A DNA stretch of 64,000 nt from 39-52-133 sp035531075 (GCA_035531075.1 DATKTO010000030.1:1-64000), one strand, 5' to 3'; numbered from the stretch's first letter, positions 1 through 7,343 are shown. Notes: generated by a model from the letters alone, not told the origin. Made by a program: numbers and translations.

Positions 1-2
1 CC

Positions 3-344
3 TACGCCATCACTACCATTCATTTTGAACAGGATCCCGATACCGGAAAATGGATCTGGTTTGATGGTGAGCAAAAGCTATCCCCGCGCAAGAATCAGGA
101 TGGTTGGCGGCTTGGCAGCAAGAAGTTATATGACACACGCGCAGGTGCAGAGGCTGAGCTTCAGCGCCAGATGGTCAAAAACGGTGACCGGGTGACCAAA
201 GTGCATGACCTGCCCGATGATTTGACTGCGCTGAAAAAGATCCGTAGTGCCCACCATCCAGATCGCAACAACCCCGATACCGACCATGATCTCTATCAGG
301 CTGTTATCGAGAAGATGGACAGGATGCGTGCGGCGACTCAGTGA
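3..344 (+). CDS. C-terminal part of a protein ending in a J-domain-like segment (5' end outside window)
   Basis: Open reading from the window edge to TGA at 342-344, about 113 residues. The middle is charged and unremarkable. The last ~40 residues contain KKIRSAHHPDRNNP followed by an amphipathic helix, which resembles the HPD loop and helix III of a DnaJ J-domain. The family is uncertain: the upstream part (FEQDPDTGKWIWFDG) does not match a chaperone I know, so this may be a phage- or plasmid-type protein with a terminal J-like motif. A good rho-independent terminator follows 24 bases after the stop, which supports a real gene end here. Confidence 0.5.
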   Translation, partial: YAITTIHFEQDPDTGKWIWFDGEQKLSPRKNQDGWRLGSKKLYDTRAGAEAELQRQMVKNGDRVTKVHDLPDDLTALKKIRSAHHPDRNNPDTDHDLYQAVIEKMDRMRAATQ

Positions 345-367
345 GCCATACCGAAGCCTGACTGAGT

Positions 368-394
368 AACCCATCTTTGCCAGGTGGGTTTTTT
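368..394 (+). terminator. Rho-independent terminator
   Basis: Stem AACCCA / TGGGTT with an 11-base loop, followed directly by a T run. It lies just after the partial gene ending at 344. Confidence 0.75.
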
Positions 395-535
395 ATCAGG
401 AAAATGGGGTTAGACTCGAATACAAATACAATCTATTGATTATATTTAATAAATTGTTCTGTGGCTCGATATGCTGAAATGCCAGCCTCTCTTTATTTCG
501 TAGTTTTATATCTGATTGTTTAATCGTTCTGTTTC

Positions 536-760
536 AGTTTGCCGGGGGTAGCCCGGCGGCTAGTTCCTTTTCTTGCTTCGCCAAGAAAAGGAACCAAAAG
601 AAGGCGATCCCCAATCCGCCACCTCTTCGAGGTTCCCTGCGTTGCTCGACAGGCCAGGCGGCTGCGGAACTCGCACGATCCGCTGCGCGTCCACGTGCTC
701 AGACAGTCCTCGCCGAAATCCCCTGACCTGTCTGCGCTACTCGGTGGCGGATGAGGGGAG
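536..760. repeat. Intergenic repeat-like element with long perfect hairpin
   Basis: The gene-free stretch 395-840 is dominated by a GC-rich element. At 563-594 there is a perfect 13-bp stem (GTTCCTTTTCTTG) with a 6-base loop. It is followed by GC-rich sequence open in several frames on both strands, none with convincing codon use. The hairpin and flank resemble a dispersed intergenic element I have seen repeatedly in beta- and gammaproteobacterial genomes, where it gives rise to spurious small ORFs. Only one copy is in this window, so repeat status is inferred. The rest of 395-840 is AT-rich and shows no gene. Confidence 0.55.
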
Positions 761-840
761 GGCAAAGGAAAATCAAAATCAACAGCAGATTCAAAAACGG
801 CTTCGATAGAAGTCTTGACAGAGTGGCTGCATCAGGGTCT

Positions 841-1356
841 TTACGCGAAAGCTGTTTCTCCCTTATTGGCCACTCTCCAACGCTCGAACCAGTCGGTCAA
901 AGCGCGGCTTTCGCCAAGGCCTGCTAGTTGCTGATCAATGGCATCGTGATTGCCCCACACCACGTCTGACCATGTGCCATCGTCCACGCGGGTTTCGATG
1001 TCGTGGCAATAAAGCCCTTTGTCGCGCTGCGCGTAGAAGCCGTAGGTGCGGCACGCCACTGGGCGTTGGGCATAGACAGGACAGGTGCCGGCAGCAAGGT
1101 CCAGCATTGGGCAAGTGATGGGGCGCGCCTGGGCTAAGGCGGCTATGTTGTTGCTGATTTCCTGGAGTCGTTCCGCTGTCAGGCCTTGCAAGCCCTCCCG
1201 CAGCAAGTCCCATTCAGCTTGCGTTAGCTGAGGCACCTCGGCGAGCTGCCGACAACAGCGATCACACCCCTTGGCGCACAGCCAGTCAGCACGGTCTTCG
1301 AGTATGGTTTGTACGCGCACATCGATATCGACATGGAGTTGGGCTAGCTTGGTCAT
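841..1356 (-). CDS. YkgJ-family cysteine cluster protein
   Basis: A 171-residue protein with two Cys clusters. The first is near the N-terminus, CAKGCDRCC, and the second is around residues 80-100 (CPMLD...CPVYAQRPVACRTYG). This pattern is typical of the YkgJ family (PF03692), putative Fe-S or Zn/Fe-binding proteins of unknown function. Nothing suggests export, so it is probably cytoplasmic. It appears monocistronic: the nearest gene on the same strand upstream is more than 600 bases away, and it is divergent from the SRPBCC pseudogene at 1513. The family assignment is fairly secure; no reaction can be stated. Confidence 0.8.
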   Translation of the reverse strand: MTKLAQLHVDIDVRVQTILEDRADWLCAKGCDRCCRQLAEVPQLTQAEWDLLREGLQGLTAERLQEISNNIAALAQARPITCPMLDLAAGTCPVYAQRPVACRTYGFYAQRDKGLYCHDIETRVDDGTWSDVVWGNHDAIDQQLAGLGESRALTDWFERWRVANKGETAFA

Positions 1357-1512
1357 ATTTGTCGCTTGAGTTGTACAGTAGCGACTTACTTTAGCATGAG
1401 ATGGATAGGGTTTTTGTATGTTTGTCGCAGTGCCAGATAAAATGCACTCTTGAATTTTTGCGGCAGCTCACAATCTGATTTTTTTAAACCAAAAACAGAA
1501 AGAGGTGTGATC

Positions 1513-1958
1513 ATGGCTGCCAACACTATCCGGCTGCATCGTGTGCTGACTGCACCGTCCGAAAGAATCTACCGGGCATTTCTTGATGCGGATGCGCTGG
1601 TGAAGTGGCTGCCGCCGCACGGCTTTACCGGCAAGGTGCACCAGATGGATGCCAAAGTCGGCGGCAGCTACAGGATGTCGTTCACCAATTTTACAACGGC
1701 CACAGCGAATCTTTTGGCGGCACGTATCTGGAGCTGGTGCCGTCAGAGTTTATTCGCCATACCGACAAGTTCGACGACCCCAATTTGCCCGGAGAAATGG
1801 TGACGACGATTACCCTGAAGCAGGTGTCCTGCGGCACCGAGCTAAACATTGTGCAAGAAGGCGTACCCGAGGTTATTCCTGCCGAGGCCTGCTATCTTGG
1901 CTGGCAGGAATCTCTTGTGCTGCTGGCACAGTTGGTCAATGCCGAGATTCCGGAGTAA
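1513..1958 (+). pseudogene. SRPBCC/AHSA1-family gene with a single frameshift
   Basis: ATG at 1513 follows an AGAGGTG ribosome site. The first frame reads MAANTIRLHRVLTAPSERIY through VGGSYRMSFTNFTT. The family continuation (HSESFGGTYLELVP, then DKFDDPNLPGEM and CYLGWQESL) is in the next frame, ending with TAA at 1956-1958. Adding one G at the GG of 1698-1699 restores TTGHSESFGG and an intact ~149-residue START-like (SRPBCC) protein. So this is either a very recent pseudogene or a sequencing error. Proteins of this family bind hydrophobic ligands or act as Hsp90 co-chaperone-like domains. No disabling change other than the lost base is visible. Confidence 0.85.
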
Positions 1959-2049
1959 GGAGTCGGCGGGATCGGGATCGAATGATGATGCCACTGGCGG
2001 CATAGCTCAGCCAGAGAAGGTAATAGCTGACCGGCCTTACGCAGCAAAT

Positions 2050-2850
2050 CTACAGAGCCGTGCCAATCGCCTGCTCGCTCCACGCCCATAATTGCTGCGC
2101 CAGCCGAGGGTCATTCACTGCAGCCAGCGGCGGCGTGATTTTACAGTCGTCGAAATACTTGCCGCTGATGCCTTTTACTTCAGCAGAGGTCGCCAGATAT
2201 ACCGAAGTTTGAGCACCGGAGCGAACGCTGGCACCGGCCATGTCAAAACCCGCATGCAGCAGTTTGGTGTCGATCACGCCGGGATGCAGGCTGTTGGAAG
2301 CCAGCCACGGTTCGCGCCGCGCCAGCTCGGCGGCAAACAGCGCATTGGCCAATTTTGAATTGGCGTAGGCAGCATAACCGTCGAAGTGCCGTTCGCTGTT
2401 GAGGTTGTCAAAGGCGATGCGGCCGCTCATGTGCGCAACCGAGCTGACGGTGACCACACGCGGCGCGGCGGATTTTTTCAGCAGCGGCAGCAGCAGGGCG
2501 GTGAGCAGGAAGTGCGCGAGATGGTTCACCGCCAGCGTCATTTCGAAACCATCCCGGCTGTCTTTGCGCTCTGCCATGTAAACCCCGGCGTTGTTGAGCA
2601 GCACGTCCAGCCGCGGCAGCAGTGCGTTGAGGCTGTTGGCCATGCGCACAACTTCGCCCAGATCGGCGAGGTCGGCATGGGCGGTATGTAGCTTTGCGCC
2701 GGGCGATTGTGCCAGCACGGCGTCGCGTGCGCGTGCGGCTTTGGCCTCGCTGCGCCCGTGCAGCACCAGCTCGTGCCCCAGCCTTGCCAGCCGTTGCGCG
2801 GTTTCCAGGCCGATGCCGTCGGTGGCGCCGGTAATCAGTATGATGCTCAT
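2050..2850 (-). CDS. Short-chain dehydrogenase/reductase (retinol dehydrogenase-like SDR)
   Basis: A 266-residue classical SDR. The N-terminal Rossmann motif is TGATDGIG (residues 8-15), LLNNAG is the structural motif, and VSSVAH supplies the catalytic Ser. YANSK is the YxxxK catalytic pair. The substrate region resembles the retinol dehydrogenase/WWOX-type SDRs that act on lipophilic alcohols or ketones with NADP(H); the actual substrate is unknown. It lies 25 bases downstream of acyP on the same strand, so the two may be co-transcribed. Length is normal for the family. Confidence 0.85.
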   Translation of the reverse strand: MSIILITGATDGIGLETAQRLARLGHELVLHGRSEAKAARARDAVLAQSPGAKLHTAHADLADLGEVVRMANSLNALLPRLDVLLNNAGVYMAERKDSRDGFEMTLAVNHLAHFLLTALLLPLLKKSAAPRVVTVSSVAHMSGRIAFDNLNSERHFDGYAAYANSKLANALFAAELARREPWLASNSLHPGVIDTKLLHAGFDMAGASVRSGAQTSVYLATSAEVKGISGKYFDDCKITPPLAAVNDPRLAQQLWAWSEQAIGTAL

Positions 2851-2875
2851 ATTCGTTCCGCTTTAGAGGCGTCCT

Positions 2876-3166
2876 TTAATAGAGAATTTCAAACTGGTGA
2901 AAAGCGCCGCTGCCGGCCTCCACCTCAACGTTGCTTACCTGTGCATTTGCCGGGCCACGATGTGCCCATTGCACGATCCTGTCCAGTGCGGTTTGCTCGC
3001 CCTGCACCATCGCTTCCACCGTGCCTTCCGCCGTGTTGCGTACCCAGCCGCTCACCGCCAGGCGCTGTGCTTCGCGGCGCAGCGAATCGCGGAAAAATAC
3101 GCCCTGTACCCGGCCGTGGATGACGAGGTGCAGGGTGGCGAGATTGTCGGCGGGGCTTGTGGTCAT
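2876..3166 (-). CDS. acyP: Acylphosphatase
   Basis: A 96-residue protein with the acylphosphatase signature HGRVQGVFFRDSLRREA. Arg26 is the phosphate-binding Arg and Asn44 (GWVRNTAEGTVE) is the catalytic Asn. The enzyme hydrolyses carboxyl-phosphate bonds in the cytosol. It has a short N-terminal extension and otherwise normal length. It sits upstream of the SDR at 2050 and just downstream of a possible 41-codon ORF. Confidence 0.93.
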   Translation of the reverse strand: MTTSPADNLATLHLVIHGRVQGVFFRDSLRREAQRLAVSGWVRNTAEGTVEAMVQGEQTALDRIVQWAHRGPANAQVSNVEVEAGSGAFHQFEILY

Positions 3167-3205
3167 GGTGTTCCGAATGATTATAAATCCATTCAGGAAA
3201 TTGAG

Positions 3206-3331
3206 TCAGGCTCGATGGCGATTTGAAAGCTCGGCTTCGTTTTTTTTCGCGGGGGCTATGTGAATGTATCTGCAGAAGGAGAGGGGCCGGTTGATTTCAA
3301 TTTCTCTTTTAAAGCTAGTCGCTGCTTTCAT
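3206..3331 (-). CDS. Possible small protein upstream of acyP
   Basis: A 41-codon frame starting MKAATSFKREIEINRPLSFC, with a strong ribosome site (GAGGAGAG then TTAAC before ATG). It ends 39 bases before the acyP start on the same strand. The peptide is basic, with no signal sequence and no family I recognise. The main support is the ribosome site and the position as an operon leader. It could equally be a chance frame. The remaining 3332-3565 shows no gene. Confidence 0.25.
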   Translation of the reverse strand: MKAATSFKREIEINRPLSFCRYIHIAPAKKNEAELSNRHRA

Positions 3332-3565
3332 GTTAACTCTCCTCGAATTTCCTGTCATCGCTGGCAGAACAACAGTGCCAATATTGCCTCAGTTGCAGGC
3401 ATCACACGGCTCCGCGCTAAATGTTGAGCCGAAAATTTCCTGCGGGCAATACGCTCAATTGCTTAGGCTGGGCTGGCGAAAACGGCCGCAAGTTGAGTTG
3501 CTGCCGCCCCCATAATTTGTCCGGTACAATCAAGCCGTGCAAACATTCCCACAGCAGGCATCACC

Positions 3566-4141
3566 ATGACCGACTACAACATCACCGCAGACATCCCGAT
3601 GGTAGAAGTCCTCCACCAGGGCAAACCCGTCACCATCCAACGCGAAGACAATGCCTCCGCCACGCTCCGCGCCGACTATGCGCTCACCGCGCGCAAGTGC
3701 CCGCCCTACTGCATCCAGCCGATGCAACTGGCACCCGGTGTGGAAACGCTGGGCGAGTTGGAGGTGCTGGATTGCCTGCAGCGCATAGCGCAGGGGGAGG
3801 GCAGGCTGATGGTGATCGATTCGCGCACCACGGACTGGTATGTGAAGGGCACCATCCCCGGCGCGATCAACATCCCCTATGCGCAGAACATGGCAGGGCA
3901 AGCCACAGACCTGCCCTGCGTGAAAAGGACCTTGCTCGATGTGTTTGGCGTGCAAGAAACTGGCGGGGTTTACGACTTCAGCGACGCGCATACCCTGGCC
4001 ATTTTCTGCAATGGCCCGTGGTGCGGGCAGACGCCCAACTACATCCGCACGCTGCTTGCGCTCGGCTATCCCGCCTCCAGGCTGAAATGGTATCGCGGCG
4101 GCATGCAGGACTGGTGCGCGCTGGGGCTCAGCGTGGTCTGA
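3566..4141 (+). CDS. Rhodanese-like domain protein
   Basis: A 191-residue single-domain protein. The N-terminal ~75 residues are a family-specific extension with CPPYC (45-49). The rhodanese fold follows: LMVIDSRTTDWYVKGTIPGA at 81-100 and the active loop CNGPWCG, with Cys148 as predicted persulfide carrier. The second Cys153 in the loop and the CPPYC pair are unusual and could allow disulfide or relay chemistry. No signal peptide, so it is probably cytoplasmic sulfur transfer. It is convergent with the gene at 4151, with only 9 bases between the two stops. Confidence 0.82.
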   Translation: MTDYNITADIPMVEVLHQGKPVTIQREDNASATLRADYALTARKCPPYCIQPMQLAPGVETLGELEVLDCLQRIAQGEGRLMVIDSRTTDWYVKGTIPGAINIPYAQNMAGQATDLPCVKRTLLDVFGVQETGGVYDFSDAHTLAIFCNGPWCGQTPNYIRTLLALGYPASRLKWYRGGMQDWCALGLSVV

Positions 4142-4150
4142 GCGGTTCAC

Positions 4151-4939
4151 TCACATAATATAGGTGATGGATGCTCCAACGCCCAAGTCCGGAACATTAT
4201 TGGTGAGGCCCTTAAGAACATAACCTTGAGCCTTCAAATTTTTATCGAGTTTGTTGTTGACGAAGAAAATTGTTTCCATTCGAGTTGAGCCTGTGCTTGT
4301 GGTTGCCTGGCCAGCGCTAATCAGCGCACCCGCGTTTGTTTTTTCCTTGAGCTTAAAACTGCCGCCTAACGAACCGTAAAATCCGTTGATAAGTGTATAG
4401 CCAGGCGGACTGCCGTAGATTTTATAAGCGACAGTGCCGAAGGTGGTGAGGTTGCCGGTTACCTGATATAGCTCGGATTGGAGCGCGTAATCATTTTCCC
4501 CGGTACCCAGGCCTTGATTTCTACTGGCTGTCCCGAATTTAACTTTTCCAGTCAAATTAACAGTCAAGCCGGACGCGCCACTGTCGTATACATTATGTGT
4601 GGCCGCTGCAACCACATCTCCCATCCCTGACCGGGTGATGGGAGCGTTGGTTGGCGCGGGAATAATCGTTACACCGTTCATGATGTTTATTGCACTACCC
4701 GGCCCTGTTATTTGAAGGTAAGGCAGAGTCAATTTCATTGTCCATGATTTGCTTTGATATTTTGTCGTGACAGGGATATACAAAATATCTGTGGCTTGGG
4801 TGCCACCATATTTGCCAGTGTTGTAGTCCATGCCCGTAGCTATGCTTAATTTGGCATCTTCTGCTGCCTGCACAGATGAGCATGCGGCCGCTGCGGTGCA
4901 AAAGCCAATAATACTGGCAGTCAATATGGCGTATTTCAT
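4151..4939 (-). CDS. Putative outer-membrane beta-barrel protein
   Basis: A 262-residue protein with a clear signal peptide (residues 1-26, ending SSVQA). The rest alternates polar and hydrophobic residues, with Gly/Thr/Ser/Tyr-rich strands (KWTMKLTLPYLQI-type segments, repeated aromatic girdle residues). This is typical of small porin-like or 'transporter' barrels encoded beside signalling genes. No catalytic motif is seen. It lies 22 bases downstream of the PEA-repeat gene on the same strand, so the two probably form one transcript from the promoter near 5300. The barrel assignment is inference from composition only. Confidence 0.6.
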   Translation of the reverse strand: MKYAILTASIIGFCTAAAACSSVQAAEDAKLSIATGMDYNTGKYGGTQATDILYIPVTTKYQSKSWTMKLTLPYLQITGPGSAINIMNGVTIIPAPTNAPITRSGMGDVVAAATHNVYDSGASGLTVNLTGKVKFGTASRNQGLGTGENDYALQSELYQVTGNLTTFGTVAYKIYGSPPGYTLINGFYGSLGGSFKLKEKTNAGALISAGQATTSTGSTRMETIFFVNNKLDKNLKAQGYVLKGLTNNVPDLGVGASITYIM

Positions 4940-4961
4940 AATTTTTCCTTATGTAGAAAAC

Positions 4962-5228
4962 TTAGTGGGATTCAGGTTTTTCGGCGGCCTCAGGTGCTTC
5001 CAGGGCTTCTACTTCCGGGACTTCGGGGGCTTCTGGCGCTTCAGCTGTCTCCGGGGCTTCGGCTGCCTCGGGAGCTTCAACAGCTTCATGCGTTTCCACT
5101 GCCTCGGGCGCTTCAATCACGTTAGGTGTCGCTGGCGCTTCAGGGGTTGCGCAAGTGAGTGAGGAAGCGCAAGCCAGCAATAAAGCAGCGATAACGGTTG
5201 TTACATTTTTTTGATTTAATTTAAACAT
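4962..5228 (-). CDS. Exported PEA/EAPEA-repeat peptide
   Basis: An 88-residue protein. Residues 1-27 form a signal sequence; LLLAC at 16-20 could also be a weak lipobox. The whole mature part is a low-complexity Glu/Pro/Ala repeat (EAPEAVE, EAPEAAEAPE, EVPEVEALEAPE), acidic and probably extended. A ribosome site (AAGGAGTAAATC) precedes ATG at 5228. It is divergent from the DUF6502 gene across a 20-bp inverted repeat and followed by the barrel gene at 4939. The same PEA pattern recurs at the C-terminus of the FecR protein at 6253. The function is unknown; a periplasmic spacer or scaffold role is speculation. Confidence 0.75.
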   Translation of the reverse strand: MFKLNQKNVTTVIAALLLACASSLTCATPEAPATPNVIEAPEAVETHEAVEAPEAAEAPETAEAPEAPEVPEVEALEAPEAAEKPESH

Positions 5229-5320
5229 GATTTACTCCTTTAAGATAACTTAACGATGGAATCTGCTGCCTGCTGCAAGAGATTCAGCCTCATATTTATA
5301 TAGTCATGCCGCGTAAATAT

Positions 5321-5367
5321 GTGTGCAAAATTCACACGTAATCATCGTACGTGTGAATTTTGCACAC
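5321..5367. promoter_or_regulatory. Perfect 20-bp inverted repeat, candidate divergent operator/promoter
   Basis: Left arm GTGTGCAAAATTCACACGTA (5321-5340), 7-base spacer, and exact reverse complement at 5348-5367. Each arm is itself a near-palindrome (GTGTG-N7-CACAC), so there are two operator-like units with centres 30 bp apart. Each arm also carries an outward TTGCAC, a -35-like hexamer. To the right it pairs with TAGGAT at 5384-5389. To the left it pairs less well with TATATA at 5302-5297. The element lies midway between the divergent starts at 5228 and 5421. There is no T run, so a terminator is unlikely. Confidence 0.75.
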
Positions 5368-5420
5368 GTCAAGCTTTTTATGTTAGGATTTGTACGAAGA
5401 TTGAATGCTTGGATAAGTAA

Positions 5421-6272
5421 ATGAAAAATAAAAGTATTCCTGCGCCTGAGTTTCATTCGGCGATATTGTCGGCTATATATCATCTGCTGCGGCCTTTGGT
5501 TCGCCTATTGCTGCAACACGGTATTGCGTACCAGGCGTTTTGCGACTTGATCAAATCTGTTTATGTGAAGGTTGCGGAACAAGAATTTAAATTGGCAGAC
5601 AAGCCGCAGACGGACAGCCGCATCAGTTTGCTAACTGGAATCCATCGTCGCGAGATCAACCGCTTGCGCAATGAAACGGTGAGAGAAATCAATCTTTCTC
5701 AGCATGCATCCATGAGTGCACTTTTGCTCACAATTTGGAGCGGGCATCATGAATATCTGGATAGCCAGGGTTTGCCGATTCCTTTGCCCCGTCTTGCAAA
5801 TAAGGGAGGGGGTATTTCCTTTGAGTCGCTGGTTCAATCGATCAGTAAAGATATTCGCGCGCGCGTGGTGCTGGATGAATGGCTACGCCAGGGTATTGTC
5901 GCGCTGGATGGCGAAGACAGGGTGCATCTGTGCGCCGATGCCTTTGTACAGCCACAGGGCATAGAAGAAAAAATATTTTATTTTGGGCAGAACACTCATG
6001 ACCACCTGGCTGCTGCAGTTAACAACATGGCAGGAAACGAGCCGCCACTTCTCGAGCGTTGCGTTTTTTATGACAAATTGAGTGAGGAGTCGGTTAAAAA
6101 ATTGTCCGAGTATTCTCGAACTGTTGCTATGCGAGCTTTACATGCAGTCAACAATCGTGCGGCCGAATTACAGGAAATGGATAAGGGCAGGGTAGATGCA
6201 AACTATAGAACGAATTTTGGCATATATCATTTTAGTGAAGCGGAGGCCGTCGATGAAACAGCCAAAGAGTAA
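5421..6272 (+). CDS. DUF6502-family protein with helix-turn-helix, probable regulator
   Basis: A 283-residue soluble protein. Residues 64-83 (DSRISLLTGIHRREINRLR) look like a helix-turn-helix, preceded by an amphipathic helical segment (LLRPLVRLLLQHGIAYQAF, 22-40). The rest is mostly helical and has no enzymatic motif. Overall organisation matches DUF6502, a family I recall beside FecR and DUF5666 genes. A GGATAAG site precedes ATG at 5421. Its 3' end overlaps the FecR gene start by 20 bases, indicating translational coupling. A perfect inverted repeat lies in its promoter, which makes autoregulation likely. Family call is from recall of sequence pattern, not a search. Confidence 0.7.
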   Translation: MKNKSIPAPEFHSAILSAIYHLLRPLVRLLLQHGIAYQAFCDLIKSVYVKVAEQEFKLADKPQTDSRISLLTGIHRREINRLRNETVREINLSQHASMSALLLTIWSGHHEYLDSQGLPIPLPRLANKGGGISFESLVQSISKDIRARVVLDEWLRQGIVALDGEDRVHLCADAFVQPQGIEEKIFYFGQNTHDHLAAAVNNMAGNEPPLLERCVFYDKLSEESVKKLSEYSRTVAMRALHAVNNRAAELQEMDKGRVDANYRTNFGIYHFSEAEAVDETAKE

Positions 6273-7245
6273 GCTGTTCTTGCGCATCTATATTTTAATT
6301 CTTTTCCTGCTCACCTCCAGCAGTAGTGTTTGGGCGATCTCAGCAACTTGCGCCTATAACGATCCGGGTAGCGGCGGTACAGGCATGGGCGGCACAGGTA
6401 TGCCTGCAAATGGGAGCGGAATGGGCGGAACAGGAATCAAGCCATTGGATGAGATTAATAAACTGCAGCCTGCAGGTAAGGTGATTTTGAGCCAAGGCAG
6501 GGCTGTGGCGCAATTCAATGGTAATTCCAGGCTTCTTGCAAAAGGGGATGCAGTCTGTGTGGGTGAGACAATCTTGACAGCAGATAAGGCCAACATTCAT
6601 ATCAGAATGATAGACGACGGGTTGATCGCAATTCGTCCAGCGACGCATCTCAAAATTGAAAAATATGCCTACACGGGAAGCAATATGGATAGTAGTTTGA
6701 TTGTCCTATTTGATGGTGCATTCCAGGTGGCCACCGGGAAAATTGGGCAACAGTATCCGCAAAACGATCTGATCAAGACGCCAAGTGGAATGATTGGTGT
6801 TCTTGGCACAGATCATGAAGCAACGGTCATATTGCCTGGAGACAGCAGGGGCCATCCTTCCGGTACCTACGACAAAGTCAATAAAGGCATCACCTTTATT
6901 AAAACCGAAAAAGGGGAAGTGACCATTCACCCTAATCAAGTGGGATATGTTGCAAGCAAGGTTGATCTGCCTGTTTTGTTGCATGAGTTACCCGGCTTCT
7001 ACCTGAATAATGCTGCCATGAGTACTCACGGGGACGACTCCAGCAAAGAAGAGAAGCATGAAAAAATTATCCGATCTACGGATAGATCCGCTGGCGGTGA
7101 TGGGCTTTCCACTTCAATGGAAAAGCCATCCGGCGAATTGCCGGAGGATGCAGAAATGCTGGAACTACCTGAGGCGGTTGAAAGTCCTGATCTGCCCGAA
7201 GCCATCGAGCTTCCCGAAGCGGGAGGCACGCTTGAGGCGGAATAG
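6253..7245 (+). CDS. Exported FecR-domain protein with GTG-M and PEA repeats
   Basis: ATG at 6253 gives 330 residues with a signal peptide (1-28, ending SSVWA); an earlier in-frame start at 6196 would bury it. Residues 40-61 are a Gly repeat (GGTGMGGTGMPANGSGMGGT). A FecR domain (PF04773) follows at about 75-235: a repeated-strand core with VCVGETILTADKANIHIRMI and the TPSGMIGVLGTDHEA segment. The tail, about 295-330, is Glu/Pro/Leu/Ala-rich with PEA units (ELPEAVE, DLPEAIELPEA). No transmembrane segment and no cytoplasmic anti-sigma region, so unlike classical FecR it cannot contact a sigma factor directly. It is coupled to the DUF6502 gene. Two Cys (33, 102) could form a disulfide. Confidence 0.8.
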   Translation: MKQPKSKLFLRIYILILFLLTSSSSVWAISATCAYNDPGSGGTGMGGTGMPANGSGMGGTGIKPLDEINKLQPAGKVILSQGRAVAQFNGNSRLLAKGDAVCVGETILTADKANIHIRMIDDGLIAIRPATHLKIEKYAYTGSNMDSSLIVLFDGAFQVATGKIGQQYPQNDLIKTPSGMIGVLGTDHEATVILPGDSRGHPSGTYDKVNKGITFIKTEKGEVTIHPNQVGYVASKVDLPVLLHELPGFYLNNAAMSTHGDDSSKEEKHEKIIRSTDRSAGGDGLSTSMEKPSGELPEDAEMLELPEAVESPDLPEAIELPEAGGTLEAE

Positions 7246-7329
7246 TAACGCTGGGGCCCAGCGTAGTCTGAGGCTGTGCGGTTGTTAGCGCTAGCTTCCT
7301 TGCGTGTACGCATAGTTCAAGCGTTTTGA

Positions 7330-7343
7330 TTGATCAATATCAA
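7330..7343. promoter_or_regulatory. FNR/ANR-type site
   Basis: TTGATCAATATCAA matches the FNR consensus TTGAT-N4-ATCAA exactly. It lies 127 bases before the cytochrome gene at 7470. A 7-bp hairpin at 7248-7264 (ACGCTGG/CCAGCGT) separates it from the FecR gene. Confidence 0.65.

Noticed and set aside
520..809. Several 70-80 codon frames on both strands in the repeat element
   Set aside because: Frames open together on both strands in GC-rich repeat sequence; arginine-rich products with no ribosome sites.
3264..3515. 83-codon + strand frame between acyP and the rhodanese gene
   Set aside because: No ribosome site, no family resemblance, and it lies opposite the better-supported small ORF; likely chance.
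3530..4150. 206-codon frame antisense to the rhodanese gene
   Set aside because: Exact shadow of a gene with catalytic motifs; high-GC codon bias explains it.
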